DNA of 61,582 nt from JACTOJ01 sp032335695 (GCF_032335695.1 NZ_JACTOJ010000025.1:1-61582); one strand, 5' to 3'; numbered from the stretch's first letter, positions 35,071-45,041 are shown. Numbers and translations: made by a program. The notes: a model not told the origin generated them from the letters alone.

Positions 35071-37029
35071 ATGAAACACAGCAAAAAAATAGCTGCAATC
35101 ACCTTGCTTATGACTGTAACTCTTTCATTGACTCAGCTTCCCGGAAGGAGCGGAGTTAAAGTATTGGCAGACAGCACTAATACTACCACAACTATCACAA
35201 ACATAGTGCTTAGTCCTGGAGCTAACTCTTCAGAGCTGTACTTAAATTGGTATTCCAATAATGCCTCTACTGCGAGTATTGCACAATTCGCTTTGAAATC
35301 AGACTATGTTAACGGAGTATTTCCAGAAGGCAAAGCTAAAGTCTTCATGGGAACAAAGGGAAATGCTAAAGACGGTTTTTCTTACAATAAGGTAACTGCA
35401 AATGGTTTTAAAGATTCTACTGAATATGTATATCGTGTGGGAGACGGAACAAACTGGAGCCCGATTTACAATTACACTACACATCAATCCTCCAGCTTCA
35501 GTTTCTTTGTAGCAGGAGATCCTCAAATCGGCGCCAGCGGAGATATAAACAAGGATTCAGCCGGCTGGTCAGATACCTTAAAAAAAGCGACCGGAAAATT
35601 TCCAGGCACTAATTTCTTACTTTCTGTAGGAGATCAGGTTAACAATGGAAAAGAAGTAACTAATGGTGAAAACGAAGTGGAATATACTGGATATCTTGCT
35701 CCAGATCAGTTAAGAAGCCTTCCAGTAGCAACTATTGCTGGTAACCACGAAACTTATGGTTCAGGGCATATCTACCATTTTAACTCACCAAATATGTCCA
35801 CACAGTACGGAACAGCTTCTGGGGAAGCAACTACTGGCGGAGATGCCTATTTTACTTATGGAGATACTCTTTTTCTAATGCTAGATAGCAATGATACAAA
35901 TGAAGATGGTCATAAGACTTTTATGGAACAAGCAATAAAAGCCAACCCAAATGCAAAATGGAAAATAGCAGTGCTTCATCATTCGGTGTACAGCTCTGCA
36001 AATCATGAAACTGACCAGGACATAATTGACAGAAGAAATTCTCTTCCTCAGATATTTGACTCTCTTGGAATAGATGTAGTATTGGACGGTCATGATCACG
36101 AATACACAAGAACTTATCAGATGAAGGGCGGTCAGGCTCAATTAAATCAAACTGTAGATAAGGATGGCAGCGTAATAAACCCAACTGGAACCCTTTATGT
36201 AACTACAAACTCTGCCAGTGGAAGTAAATACTACGAGCTAAGATCTAAGGATAATAACTATTATGAAGCAGTAAAGCAGCAATTACACGAACCCACTTTT
36301 TCATTGGTTTCTATGACAGCTGACAGCTTTACTATTACAACATACAGAACAGATGATATGTCCGTAACAGATTCTTATACTATAAAGAAGGTATCTGCAC
36401 CAAATCCAACTCCAGCTCCTAATCCAGCACCAAATCCTGCGCCTCAGGATAATAATGTGACTGTTGACATAAAGAGCAACCCTGTAGTAAGCAAAGATGT
36501 GTTTAATTCAATAAAAGGACAAGACAAAACTTTAACTATAAATGGCAATAACATAACTTGGACTTTTAATGGAAAAGACATAACTTCTACAGTAACTTCA
36601 GACATAGATTTTTCACTAGCTACTGTTTCTGATTCCCTAAAAGCTAAGGAATCAGCTAAAGTAAAAGCAATTACCGGAAAGGATACTTCATTATTTCCTT
36701 TCTCCTTCACATATAGTGGACAACTTCCTGGCAAGGCCACAGTAAAGATACTTGCTGGAAGTGACTGGGCTAATAAAGCTGTAAGTGTATGCAGATACTA
36801 CAGTGATAAAAATACTTATGAAACTTTAACCACTACCACTGTGGATGCTTCAGGATATTTCACCTTCACTACTGACCACTGCAGCGATTACTTCATAACT
36901 TCAGCTTCCAATATGCCTCAGACAGGAAGCTTCTTAGATCAGAATGTTATGATAGCACTAGGAATATTATTAATATCTGCAGGTGGAGCTGTATTAATAA
37001 TAGCAAGAAAAAGAAAAGCAAGAGCTTAA
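35071..37029 (+). CDS. Cell-wall-anchored purple-acid-phosphatase-like metallophosphoesterase
   Basis: The 652-aa exported protein has a signal peptide (KHSKKIAAITLLMTVTLSLT), a fibronectin-like N-terminal domain of purple acid phosphatases (residues 40-140) and a calcineurin-like metallophosphoesterase domain. Metal-ligand motifs are AGDPQIG, SVGDQVNNG, AGNHET, LHHSVY and DGHDHEYTRT. A Pro-rich linker (NPTPAPNPAPNPAPQ, near 455) leads to a beta-domain, and the C-terminus is a sortase signal MPQTG, a hydrophobic stretch and RKRKARA. MPQTG is a variant of LPXTG. ATG at 35071 is chosen because AAAGGGG lies 7 bases upstream, against 1 base for ATG 35065. Likely role: phosphate scavenging. Confidence 0.9.
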   Translation: MKHSKKIAAITLLMTVTLSLTQLPGRSGVKVLADSTNTTTTITNIVLSPGANSSELYLNWYSNNASTASIAQFALKSDYVNGVFPEGKAKVFMGTKGNAKDGFSYNKVTANGFKDSTEYVYRVGDGTNWSPIYNYTTHQSSSFSFFVAGDPQIGASGDINKDSAGWSDTLKKATGKFPGTNFLLSVGDQVNNGKEVTNGENEVEYTGYLAPDQLRSLPVATIAGNHETYGSGHIYHFNSPNMSTQYGTASGEATTGGDAYFTYGDTLFLMLDSNDTNEDGHKTFMEQAIKANPNAKWKIAVLHHSVYSSANHETDQDIIDRRNSLPQIFDSLGIDVVLDGHDHEYTRTYQMKGGQAQLNQTVDKDGSVINPTGTLYVTTNSASGSKYYELRSKDNNYYEAVKQQLHEPTFSLVSMTADSFTITTYRTDDMSVTDSYTIKKVSAPNPTPAPNPAPNPAPQDNNVTVDIKSNPVVSKDVFNSIKGQDKTLTINGNNITWTFNGKDITSTVTSDIDFSLATVSDSLKAKESAKVKAITGKDTSLFPFSFTYSGQLPGKATVKILAGSDWANKAVSVCRYYSDKNTYETLTTTTVDASGYFTFTTDHCSDYFITSASNMPQTGSFLDQNVMIALGILLISAGGAVLIIARKRKARA

Positions 37030-37073
37030 ACTTTAGCAATCTTTGACCCCTCTTTTTTATATATTCTTTTATG

Positions 37074-37104
37074 GAAGTTATGACGAAAGTCATAGCTTCT
37101 TTTT
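37074..37104 (+). terminator. Terminator of the phosphatase gene
   Basis: GAAGTTATGAC and GTCATAGCTTC pair (one G-U) around GAAA, followed by TTTTT. It lies 45 bases past the stop codon. Confidence 0.85.
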
Positions 37105-37207
37105 ATTTATTCATGACCTTTGATACATCTCACTTATACAGCAATAATATAAAATTAAATCATAGAAAGAAACAATAAAACTTCTACATTATACAAGGGG
37201 GTATAAA

Positions 37208-38143
37208 ATGAGTATTTTAAAATTAAATAATTTGATAAAAAAATATAATGAAAAAGCAGTAGTTTCAGACATAAGTCTTGAAATAGAGAAAGGTGAAGTC
37301 TTTGGACTTTTAGGTCCTAACGGCGCTGGCAAATCCACTACTATATCCATGATCTGCGGTCTTTTGAAACCCACCAGTGGTTCCATTTATTTAAATGATA
37401 TAGACGCAATTAAAAATCCTTCTAGCGCTAAAAAGCTTCTAGGTCTGGTACCTCAAGAAATAGCTTTATATCCTACACTAACTGCTAAGGAAAACTTAGA
37501 GTTTTGGGGGAAAATGTACAATATCAGAGTAAGCGAACTGAAAAAAAGAGTTTCTGAGGTGTTAAATATAGTAGGTCTTGAAGACAGAAAGAATGACAAG
37601 ATAGAAAGTTACTCAGGCGGCATGAAAAGAAGAATAAATATAGCTGCCGCATTGCTTCATAGACCAGAGCTTCTCATAATGGATGAACCAACAGTTGGAA
37701 TAGATCCTCAATCAAGAAACCACATATTAGAAAGCGTGAAAAACTTAAATAAAGAAGGCATGACCATCATATATACAAGTCACTATATGGAAGAAGTGGA
37801 GTATCTATGCTCCAGAATAGGCATAATTGATCACGGAAAATTGCTGGCTCTGGGAGATAAAGATTCCTTAAAGAAAAGCGTCATAGATATGGATAATATT
37901 CAGCTGGAGCTCTCCTCAGTAATGCCTGCTCTGCCTGAAAATATTAAAAAAATTGAGAAGGTAAAAAATGTATCTGTAAAAGAAAATACTGTTAATATTT
38001 ATTCTACTGAGAGTCAAGCCATAATAACTCCTGTGCTTTCAGAAATAGCTAAAGCGGGAATTAAGGTGTTGTCTATGAAGATTCGGGAACCAAACTTAGA
38101 GAGCGTTTTTTTAAATCTCACTGGAAGAGAATTAAGAGATTAG
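37208..38143 (+). CDS. ABC exporter ATP-binding protein
   Basis: This 311-aa paralogue of the ATPase at 28599-29534 has the same length and plan: Walker A GPNGAGKSTTIS, signature YSGGMKRRIN, Walker B LIMDEPTVGIDPQSRN, H-loop YTSHYMEEVEYL and a DrrA-type C-terminal domain ending LTGRELRD. The start follows AAGGGGG. It is first of an ATPase-permease-permease operon, 10 bases before the first permease. Confidence 0.92.
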   Translation: MSILKLNNLIKKYNEKAVVSDISLEIEKGEVFGLLGPNGAGKSTTISMICGLLKPTSGSIYLNDIDAIKNPSSAKKLLGLVPQEIALYPTLTAKENLEFWGKMYNIRVSELKKRVSEVLNIVGLEDRKNDKIESYSGGMKRRINIAAALLHRPELLIMDEPTVGIDPQSRNHILESVKNLNKEGMTIIYTSHYMEEVEYLCSRIGIIDHGKLLALGDKDSLKKSVIDMDNIQLELSSVMPALPENIKKIEKVKNVSVKENTVNIYSTESQAIITPVLSEIAKAGIKVLSMKIREPNLESVFLNLTGRELRD

Positions 38144-38153
38144 GGGTGATAGC

Positions 38154-39335
38154 ATGAAAATTATTGATATAGCTCTTAAAGATTTAAAAGTCACACTAAA
38201 GGATAAACGTACTATTTTGTTGCTTGTAATTATGCCCTTAACACTCATCTTCGTATTAGGCATGGCATTATCGTCAATGTTTAATAAGGACAGCGCCGGC
38301 ATAAAAGCCTTCGATGTAGCATTAGTAGATGAGGATGGCGGAAGCTATGCTAAGCAATTTAAGGACTTCCTGAATTCTAATGATATTAAAAAGATAATAA
38401 ATCTAAAAAATATATCCTACGATACTGCATTAGGTAAAGTAAAAAAAGGTGAAATTCCTGTACTGATAAAAATTCCTAAGGGTTATTCTGAAGGATTAAA
38501 CACTGGAAAGAAGGAAAATCTTGAGATATACAAGGATCCAGGAGATGACTTAGATGGAAAAATAGTAGAAAGCCTCGTAGCAAGCTACACTAAGGCGGCT
38601 TCTTCTATAACCAGCGGCGTAAAAGCAGCTTATCCCGTTTTTAAGACCCAAGGTATGGATAGTTCGATGCTTATACCAACGCTGTTAAAAAGCTTAGATA
38701 GTGCCGATTCTAACTTTAAGGAAAGCTCTGTAAGCAGCGATTCGCTTTCGGCTATGCAGTATTATTCTGCAGCTATGCTAGTCATGTATATTCTTTTTGT
38801 TGCCATGATGGGTACTTCTTCAATAATAGAAGAGCGTGAACAGAAAACCCTCCTAAGGCTTATGGGAAGCACCGCTAAGCGTTCTACCATAATAACCGGC
38901 AAGATACTAGGACTATTTATGATAGGCGTTTTTGAAGTCCTAGTTATCATATTGTTTACCAAATTTGTTTTTAATGTAAATTGGGGTAACTCAATAATTG
39001 CTATAGCATTAATATCTGCAGCCATGCTTATTGCTTCCTGCGGTATCGCCATGACCATAGCTACCTTGTTTAAAACTAATAGAGCCGTAGAGGCCTTTTC
39101 TTCTCCTTTTGTGATGATTATTTCTTTCATAGGCGGAAGCATGTTTCCTATATATACTATGCCGGATACCATGCAGAAAATATCTAAAATAGCCCCTAAC
39201 AATTGGGCTCTAAGAGGATATATAGATGTAATGCAGGGAGGAACTGCCGCCTCTTCTATGAACTCAGTGTTGGTGCTCACCGCTATAGGCATTGTGCTTC
39301 TTGCTTTCGGAACAATAAAATTGAAGCTTAATTAG
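38154..39335 (+). CDS. ABC-2 type transporter permease
   Basis: The 393-aa protein has an N-terminal transmembrane segment (TILLLVIMPLTLIFVLGMAL), an extracytoplasmic domain (residues 45-200) and six C-terminal transmembrane segments including SFIGGSMFPIYTMPDTMQ before the last one, as in YhaP/LnrM-type exporter permeases. GGGGTGATAGC precedes the ATG. It pairs with the next permease. Confidence 0.88.
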   Translation: MKIIDIALKDLKVTLKDKRTILLLVIMPLTLIFVLGMALSSMFNKDSAGIKAFDVALVDEDGGSYAKQFKDFLNSNDIKKIINLKNISYDTALGKVKKGEIPVLIKIPKGYSEGLNTGKKENLEIYKDPGDDLDGKIVESLVASYTKAASSITSGVKAAYPVFKTQGMDSSMLIPTLLKSLDSADSNFKESSVSSDSLSAMQYYSAAMLVMYILFVAMMGTSSIIEEREQKTLLRLMGSTAKRSTIITGKILGLFMIGVFEVLVIILFTKFVFNVNWGNSIIAIALISAAMLIASCGIAMTIATLFKTNRAVEAFSSPFVMIISFIGGSMFPIYTMPDTMQKISKIAPNNWALRGYIDVMQGGTAASSMNSVLVLTAIGIVLLAFGTIKLKLN

Positions 39336-39348
39336 GAGGTTTTTAAGC

Positions 39349-40554
39349 ATGAAAAAGATTTTAGATATAGCCCTATTAAAAATAAAACTAACTCTCAAAG
39401 ATAAAAGTGCTATGGCAATGATGCTGGTGGCTCCTTTAATATTCGTTTTAATCTTTACTCAAGGGTTTGCCTCAAATGACAGTAAAGATGTGCGCTATCC
39501 TTTGAGTATCGTAAATAATGATAATGGCAATTACTCAAATAAATTGATAGAGCTTCTTAAGGAGGACGGTACCTTTAATATATATATTAAAAATTATGAT
39601 GATGCAAAAACTTCTGTAAAAGAAGGAAAAAGTGCCTTCGCTATAGTTATTCCAAAGAATTTTTCAGAAGATATAGCTGTTGAAAAAAATCCTTCTGTTG
39701 AAACCCTAAAGCTTCAAGAGGACGGCAATACCACAGTATTAAATACCATAGTAAAAAATTATTTACTGCAAATAAGGATGGGCTCCGCCGCCTCAAACTC
39801 AGCAGTAAACGCTCTTAAATCAGCAGGTAAGTTAACAGATGGAAAATCATCAGACACTAAGACTTCAATAGAAGCCTCCTACTTCGACAGCATAAAAGCC
39901 TCCAGTGCTGGCTATGTAAGCAGCAAAGTAACCTCTACTAAAGATAATTCTGAAGCTTTATCCATTACAGCTATTGGACTTCTCATAATGTTTATAATGT
40001 TCTTCGTGACTAGAGGCGCAAACTCACTGATGGAGGAAAAGGATATAGGGACCTGGTCAAGGATTCTATCTACTCCAACTAAAAAATATAATATAATTGG
40101 AGGCTTCATATTAGGAAACTTTATATTAGGATGGATTCAAGTAGGGCTTCTAATAATTATAAGCAAGAATTTCTTTAATGTAAGCTGGGGTAATTCTGTA
40201 ATTGCACTTATAATTTTATTCTCAGCCTTCATATTGGCTGTAGTAGCCTTTGGTATTTCTCTTACTTCCTTTGTAAAAAATAAAAGTCAGCTTTCAACCT
40301 TATCAACTATAATAGTTATGCCAACTTCCTTACTTGCAGGCTGCATGTGGCCAAGAGATATAATGCCAGACATTATGATAAAAATATCTAGCTTTGTGCC
40401 TCAGACCTGGGCTCTAGTTGGAATGAAAGATTTAATATCCAGAGGAGCAAGTTTAAACTCTGTAATAATGCCCTCTATCATGCTTATATTATTTACCCTG
40501 TTCTTTTTTATAGTAGCTGTTACAGCTTTAAATTTTAAAAAAGCAGCTAATTAA
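39349..40554 (+). CDS. ABC-2 type transporter permease
   Basis: The 401-aa protein has the same layout as its upstream partner: an N-terminal transmembrane segment, an extracytoplasmic domain (residues 40-205), then six transmembrane segments with PTSLLAGCMWPRDIMPD in the penultimate loop. AGGAGG lies 8 bases before ATG and 13 bases separate it from the previous gene. It completes a heterodimeric exporter of unknown substrate. Confidence 0.88.
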   Translation: MKKILDIALLKIKLTLKDKSAMAMMLVAPLIFVLIFTQGFASNDSKDVRYPLSIVNNDNGNYSNKLIELLKEDGTFNIYIKNYDDAKTSVKEGKSAFAIVIPKNFSEDIAVEKNPSVETLKLQEDGNTTVLNTIVKNYLLQIRMGSAASNSAVNALKSAGKLTDGKSSDTKTSIEASYFDSIKASSAGYVSSKVTSTKDNSEALSITAIGLLIMFIMFFVTRGANSLMEEKDIGTWSRILSTPTKKYNIIGGFILGNFILGWIQVGLLIIISKNFFNVSWGNSVIALIILFSAFILAVVAFGISLTSFVKNKSQLSTLSTIIVMPTSLLAGCMWPRDIMPDIMIKISSFVPQTWALVGMKDLISRGASLNSVIMPSIMLILFTLFFFIVAVTALNFKKAAN

Positions 40555-40565
40555 TTTCAAGCTAT

Positions 40566-40603
40566 AAGTTTTAAATAAGTGAACTTCTGCTTATTTAAAA
40601 CTT
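40566..40603. terminator. Bidirectional terminator between the ABC operon and the ger operon
   Basis: AAGTTTTAAATAAG and CTTATTTAAAACTT pair perfectly (14 bp) around a 10-base loop, followed by TTTTCTTATTTT. The arm sequence resembles the outer hairpin of the structured repeats. Confidence 0.75.
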
Positions 40604-40606
40604 TTC

Positions 40607-41869
40607 TTATTTTATAAAAAATTTTTTTATATTTGATCCAGTATTAATCACTTTTACTTCCACATTTACATTAACAGGGGTATTTTTGAATATTTTATCC
40701 CAAGATTCTTCATAATTCTTGTGCCACTCTCTGGGGTGCTGTCTGTAGAAATTAAAACCGAACTGAAAGATATCCACCCCTAATTCCATCTTCCCTCTTT
40801 TTATTGCTGCAGCAATATCTGCATATATGTTTCTTTTAAGTTTTTCTTCTATGGAGTCAGTTATAGACGAATCTATATATTCATTTCCTGCATCACTATA
40901 ATATTTTCTTAAAGCAGCTTCAACCTTCACCTTTAAATATACCGCTGGTTTATTATCTTCGATTGTTATCTTAATTTTACTCGATGAATTAGTTATATAA
41001 AAATACAGCATTTTATTAACATCTGCATTAAGCGGCAATTTACTCATATCATCATTTGCAGCAGCTTCATCCGTATTGGAAGCTTCGTAGACATTGATTG
41101 TATTGCCCAATATCCAATTTAACCCTAATGTTTCCCTATCATTAAGCCAGCCAACAAATTTATCCTTTTTAAATGCAGCTACTCCATTTGTCATTATATT
41201 TCCTTGTTTTTCCACAGCAAATCTTATATCCTTTTGAGCTCCTCCTAAAGCAGATCCAGAATCTCTAATAGGCGGCGTGGTTATTATTCCAGGTGCTACT
41301 GCTTCAATGCCTTCGTTAGTCATCATCTGTAAAAAATCATGAAGTGTAACAGAATAAGTATTTCCATTATTTTTAGCAGAATTCAGAAGCATTCTGATTT
41401 TTTTACCTGAGGATATCACTGAATTAGGATCACGGGTAGCAATAGTTCCCTCTGCACTTCCAGAAACGATTATTATTCCAACAGAATTACGAATACTTGG
41501 AGTACGTTCTATATGCTCAATTATATCTTTCATCATACATTGCGCGGCATCTTCACTGATTAATATAACCTGAAGATATCCAAAAAACAATTTATTAGGA
41601 CTAACCTGCTGAAGCTTATTTAATGCATCCACTATTGTTAATCCAGAAGCTGAATAAACTGTTCCTCTATTTATATCCATAGATTTTTCTCCAGAAGATT
41701 TTACAATTGGTATGTATTGCAAGGTAAGAGTAATTTCATTGGATTTTCTATTTAAATCAATTCCTAAGGAATAGATTTGGGTCATTTCCTCATATTCTGT
41801 GTAATCCCAGCAGCCCGTTAAAGAAACAGCAAAAGAAATCAAAAGCATAATGCACAATATTTTTTTCAT
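40607..41869 (-). CDS. Germinant receptor lipoprotein, GerC type (Ger(x)C)
   Basis: The 420-aa lipoprotein has a lipobox, VSLTGCWDY, near residue 20. The mature protein has the GerC family features: VSPNKLFFGYLQVILISED in the N-terminal half and a C-terminal domain ending FNFYRQHPREWHKNYEESW. It forms the outer-leaflet C subunit of a GerA-type receptor in the inner spore membrane. Its ATG overlaps the B-subunit stop codon by 4 bases (ATGA). Confidence 0.92.
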   Translation of the reverse strand: MKKILCIMLLISFAVSLTGCWDYTEYEEMTQIYSLGIDLNRKSNEITLTLQYIPIVKSSGEKSMDINRGTVYSASGLTIVDALNKLQQVSPNKLFFGYLQVILISEDAAQCMMKDIIEHIERTPSIRNSVGIIIVSGSAEGTIATRDPNSVISSGKKIRMLLNSAKNNGNTYSVTLHDFLQMMTNEGIEAVAPGIITTPPIRDSGSALGGAQKDIRFAVEKQGNIMTNGVAAFKKDKFVGWLNDRETLGLNWILGNTINVYEASNTDEAAANDDMSKLPLNADVNKMLYFYITNSSSKIKITIEDNKPAVYLKVKVEAALRKYYSDAGNEYIDSSITDSIEEKLKRNIYADIAAAIKRGKMELGVDIFQFGFNFYRQHPREWHKNYEESWDKIFKNTPVNVNVEVKVINTGSNIKKFFIK

Positions 41870-42966
41870 TTATTATCACTTCCAAACCCCTTTTTCATAA
41901 TGTGGGAGCCCAAAAAACCTAATATTAAAACAAATATTATAAAGGGTAAAAGAACGTAATAATCTATAAATATGGACATAAAAAAGGCTTTGTTGTAGGA
42001 GTTCAGCTTTATAGAAAGCATCATTATTATTATGGATATAAAGATCAATATTGCGAAATAGAATTTTTCTCTCATTAATTTTTTTATTGGTATACAAGCA
42101 GAATATAGATATAGCGCTATTCTTAAAGTAGTTATAAGCTGATAGGTAGCCAATATAAATAATTCTAACCCTCTGAAAAAATCCCCAAAATAAATAGCTC
42201 TAGATATTTCTACTCCTACAGATGAGGTGCGCAAAAGTAATTCATAACCAGATATCCCTTGCATAATAAACACTGCTAAAGCTAATATAAAGGCCCAAAG
42301 CCCACTCCCTTTTATCACGCTTTTTCTGTTTTCATCCTTTTGCGGCATATGACCTATAATGACTATAACCGTTAGCAGTATTTCTGAGGCCGAAGCTAAT
42401 GAGAAGTATACTGCTTCTCCGAATCTTAATATGGAAGTATCAAAAACGGGCACAATATTTTTCATTTGAAATTCCTTTACAAAACCAAGTGAAAAGCCTG
42501 CAAAATAATTTATTATATACCATATGGTAAGAAACTCTATAGTCCTTCCAAAAAGCAGTATTTTATTATTTGTAAATAATAAAGCTGTAACAAGAACAAA
42601 CAGCATAATCACCCACACTGGTGTCGTCTGCAAAAAATACACTTTAACCGTCCCTGTCAAAAAATTCAAGATAGTTACTGCTAAAATAATATTTATTGCC
42701 GCATTTATTGTCACAACAATCGTATATACCATTGTTCCAAAATTGATCCTTATGATATCAAATATATTATTTTCAGGGTACTTTTTACTTAAGCTGAAAA
42801 TCATCATGCTAAATGGGATTGTTATTAGAATTCCCATAGCTAATGCCACCCATGCTCCTCTGCCTGTTAAATATACCGCCCAAATGAAATTAAAAGCCAT
42901 ATTGCCGCAGCCGCTGGCAAAGGTAATAAATACAATCTGCTCTCTTGTGAATTTATTATATTGCAC
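41866..42966 (-). CDS. Germinant receptor B subunit (GerB type, APC-like transporter fold)
   Basis: The 366-aa protein has about ten transmembrane segments. It belongs to the spore germination permease family related to amino-acid transporters and is thought to bind the germinant. It starts with GTG after AGAGGGTGA and lies 31 bases after the A subunit gene. The end overlaps the C subunit gene. Confidence 0.92.
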   Translation of the reverse strand: MQYNKFTREQIVFITFASGCGNMAFNFIWAVYLTGRGAWVALAMGILITIPFSMMIFSLSKKYPENNIFDIIRINFGTMVYTIVVTINAAINIILAVTILNFLTGTVKVYFLQTTPVWVIMLFVLVTALLFTNNKILLFGRTIEFLTIWYIINYFAGFSLGFVKEFQMKNIVPVFDTSILRFGEAVYFSLASASEILLTVIVIIGHMPQKDENRKSVIKGSGLWAFILALAVFIMQGISGYELLLRTSSVGVEISRAIYFGDFFRGLELFILATYQLITTLRIALYLYSACIPIKKLMREKFYFAILIFISIIIMMLSIKLNSYNKAFFMSIFIDYYVLLPFIIFVLILGFLGSHIMKKGFGSDNK

Positions 42967-42997
42967 TTGAATTCACCCTCTTATAAAAAACACTTTA

Positions 42998-44470
42998 TCA
43001 TTTGCTTTCCCCACCGGCATTGCCTGAACCTCTATTAGAAATAAGCCTTAATTTGTACTTTAACGCTTTAAATGGAGCTCTTATAAACACATCCTTCCAG
43101 CCTTGAAATTCTACTGGTAAAATAGGATATAAATAAGGAACTCCAAAGGATTCCAAGGTTACCATTCTCCATAGGAAAATAGCTATACCATTAAAAAATC
43201 CAAATATACCCATCAAACCTGATAGCAATATTAAAATATAATTTATTATTCTTGAAGTGTTTACTAGAGTAGTTGAGGAAATTGCAAAAGATGCTATAGC
43301 TGAAAATGCCACCACTATAATTAAGGATACGCTAACATAACCAGCTGCTACAGCTGCCTGACCGATTATAACAGCTCCTAAGGTTCCTATGAAATATCCC
43401 ACTATACCTGGCATACGTGTCCCCGCTTCCCTGATTATATCAATTACTATGGTCATGGCCATTAATTCTATTATTGAAGGAAAAGGTACCCCCTCTCTTC
43501 CCTGAGAAATGTTTAAAGCCAGAGAGGGCGGAACAATAGTGTGATTATAGGTAACAAAAGCTAAGTAAAGTGGTGATATGGTAATGGATATAAAGAATGC
43601 TAAAACTCTTATTACTCTTAACATGGAACTGGCATAAGAAAACTGCGAATAATCATCCATGGTTTTAAAATTATCCCAAAAGGACATTGGCACTATGAGA
43701 GCAAAAGGACTATTATCACAGATTATAGCTGCATATCCTGCAGATAATGCTCTTGCAGTCATATCTGGACGCTCTGTAAGCCTGCATGTGGGAAATATAC
43801 CATTGGGTTTATCTTGTATAAATTCAATCAGCGTGCTTGCACCATCTACCATGTCCGTATCTACGTTATTTAACCTTTTTTTCACTTCCCCAATCACTTC
43901 ATCGCTAGCTAAATCCTTAATCCATAGAAGCTTTAAATTTGTATTGGATAATTTTCCCGCAGTAAATTCAGAAGTTTGAAGTGCCTGTATGGGAAGTCTT
44001 CTGATTATCATGCTTATATTAGTATCTATATCCTCTACAAAGGCTTCCTTAGCAGCATAAACAGTTATTTCATTTTCTGGTTTATCTATAGCTCTTTTTT
44101 CAATTTTTCTGCTTTGAATTATAAGTGCTATGCTGCTTTTTTCAAAAAAAACTGCTGTATTTCCTTTTAGCAATTCTGTTATTATATCTTGCATTTGATT
44201 TGTTTTCTTTGAATTGATAGATGAAGTATATAGTTTTTCTGCTAATACGCTGAAATAATCCTCAAAATCGCCCTGTATAAGCGGATAAATAACCTCACTA
44301 TTCACTAGATCTTTATCACAAATATTTTCTATAAAAGCTATGCCGATTTCTACTTTCCCTTGAAAGGTTTTAAACTTGCCTTTGCTAAAACCAGATATAT
44401 TCTTCAGCTTAGCTTGAGCAAACATTAGATTTTCATCTACAGAATCATATACATTTGTTCTCTCCTGCAC
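42998..44470 (-). CDS. Germinant receptor A subunit (GerA type)
   Basis: The 490-aa protein has a soluble N-terminal part of about 280 residues. It contains the typical TNLKLLWIKDLASDEVIGEV and LSAGYAAIICDNSPFALIVP segments. Four or five transmembrane segments follow, with VPFPSIIELMAM and REAGTRMPG between them. The GTG at 44470 is preferred over GTG 44476 because AGGGGGA is 6 bases away rather than 0. First gene of gerA-gerB-gerC; the promoter lies in the 180 bp shared with the divergent 58-aa peptide gene. Confidence 0.93.
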   Translation of the reverse strand: MQERTNVYDSVDENLMFAQAKLKNISGFSKGKFKTFQGKVEIGIAFIENICDKDLVNSEVIYPLIQGDFEDYFSVLAEKLYTSSINSKKTNQMQDIITELLKGNTAVFFEKSSIALIIQSRKIEKRAIDKPENEITVYAAKEAFVEDIDTNISMIIRRLPIQALQTSEFTAGKLSNTNLKLLWIKDLASDEVIGEVKKRLNNVDTDMVDGASTLIEFIQDKPNGIFPTCRLTERPDMTARALSAGYAAIICDNSPFALIVPMSFWDNFKTMDDYSQFSYASSMLRVIRVLAFFISITISPLYLAFVTYNHTIVPPSLALNISQGREGVPFPSIIELMAMTIVIDIIREAGTRMPGIVGYFIGTLGAVIIGQAAVAAGYVSVSLIIVVAFSAIASFAISSTTLVNTSRIINYILILLSGLMGIFGFFNGIAIFLWRMVTLESFGVPYLYPILPVEFQGWKDVFIRAPFKALKYKLRLISNRGSGNAGGESK

Positions 44471-44657
44471 AGCCACTCCCCCTACAAATGAAATTATTAA
44501 ATTTAATATATATAGTAGTGTCTATTTTCTATTATTTTATACTCAGCAGCACTTTTACTTGTTTTCGACTATTTTATTCAATTTTCTCAGTTAATTTTAA
44601 GTTTCTAGCTATATAATTGACTAATAGAAAATTACACTTGGAAAGGGGGAAATACCA

Positions 44658-44834
44658 ATGAACATATCATCAGTTCTTAATTCATCATACTCAAACAATA
44701 TTAGCAGCAAACAAGTAACAAAAGCTGACGTAATATCCAGTGCAACTAAGGCTCAGCATACTCAAGCAGCAGACGCTATATCAAGCGCAACTAAATCTAA
44801 TGGCGGAGATCACTACTTCGAAGCTAGAGCCTAA
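44658..44834 (+). CDS. Orphan 58-aa hydrophilic peptide with internal ISSATK repeat
   Basis: ATG at 44658 has GGAAAGGGGGAAA about 7 bases upstream, and the frame ends in TAA at 44832-44834. The peptide begins MNISSVLNSSYSNNISSKQ, has two copies of a (D/A)xISSATK motif 20 residues apart (residues 24-30 and 44-50) and ends GGDHYFEARA. There is no signal peptide or transmembrane segment. It has its own ribosome site and terminator and is divergent from the ger operon, so it is probably expressed on its own. I do not recognise the family. A small sporulation, forespore or signalling peptide is possible, but nothing in the sequence proves it. Confidence 0.65.
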   Translation: MNISSVLNSSYSNNISSKQVTKADVISSATKAQHTQAADAISSATKSNGGDHYFEARA

Positions 44835-44881
44835 TTAAAGATTATGTTTTGACTTACATAAATTTTCTTATAAGGCTGTAC

Positions 44882-44930
44882 AGACTTATTTCACCCAAGT
44901 AAAAATGCGGTTGAAATAAGTCTTTATTTT
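44882..44930 (+). terminator. Terminator of the 58-aa peptide gene
   Basis: AGACTTATTTCACC and GGTTGAAATAAGTCT pair (one bulge) around a 13-base loop, followed by TTATTTTTTAC. It lies 48 bases past the stop codon. Confidence 0.8.
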
Positions 44931-45041
44931 TTACAACTTTTTTACATTTTAGTGACAATATTGAGACTAAATTCCTTCTGATTAATGATACATTAATCCT
45001 AAGAATTTGTATATTTTTGTATTAATCCTATTTAAACCTTA

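Noticed and set aside
40566..40603. Another copy of the structured repeat
   Set aside because: Only the GTTTTAAATAAG arm resembles the repeat's outer hairpin; the loop, inverted ends and core are absent, so it is treated as an ordinary terminator.
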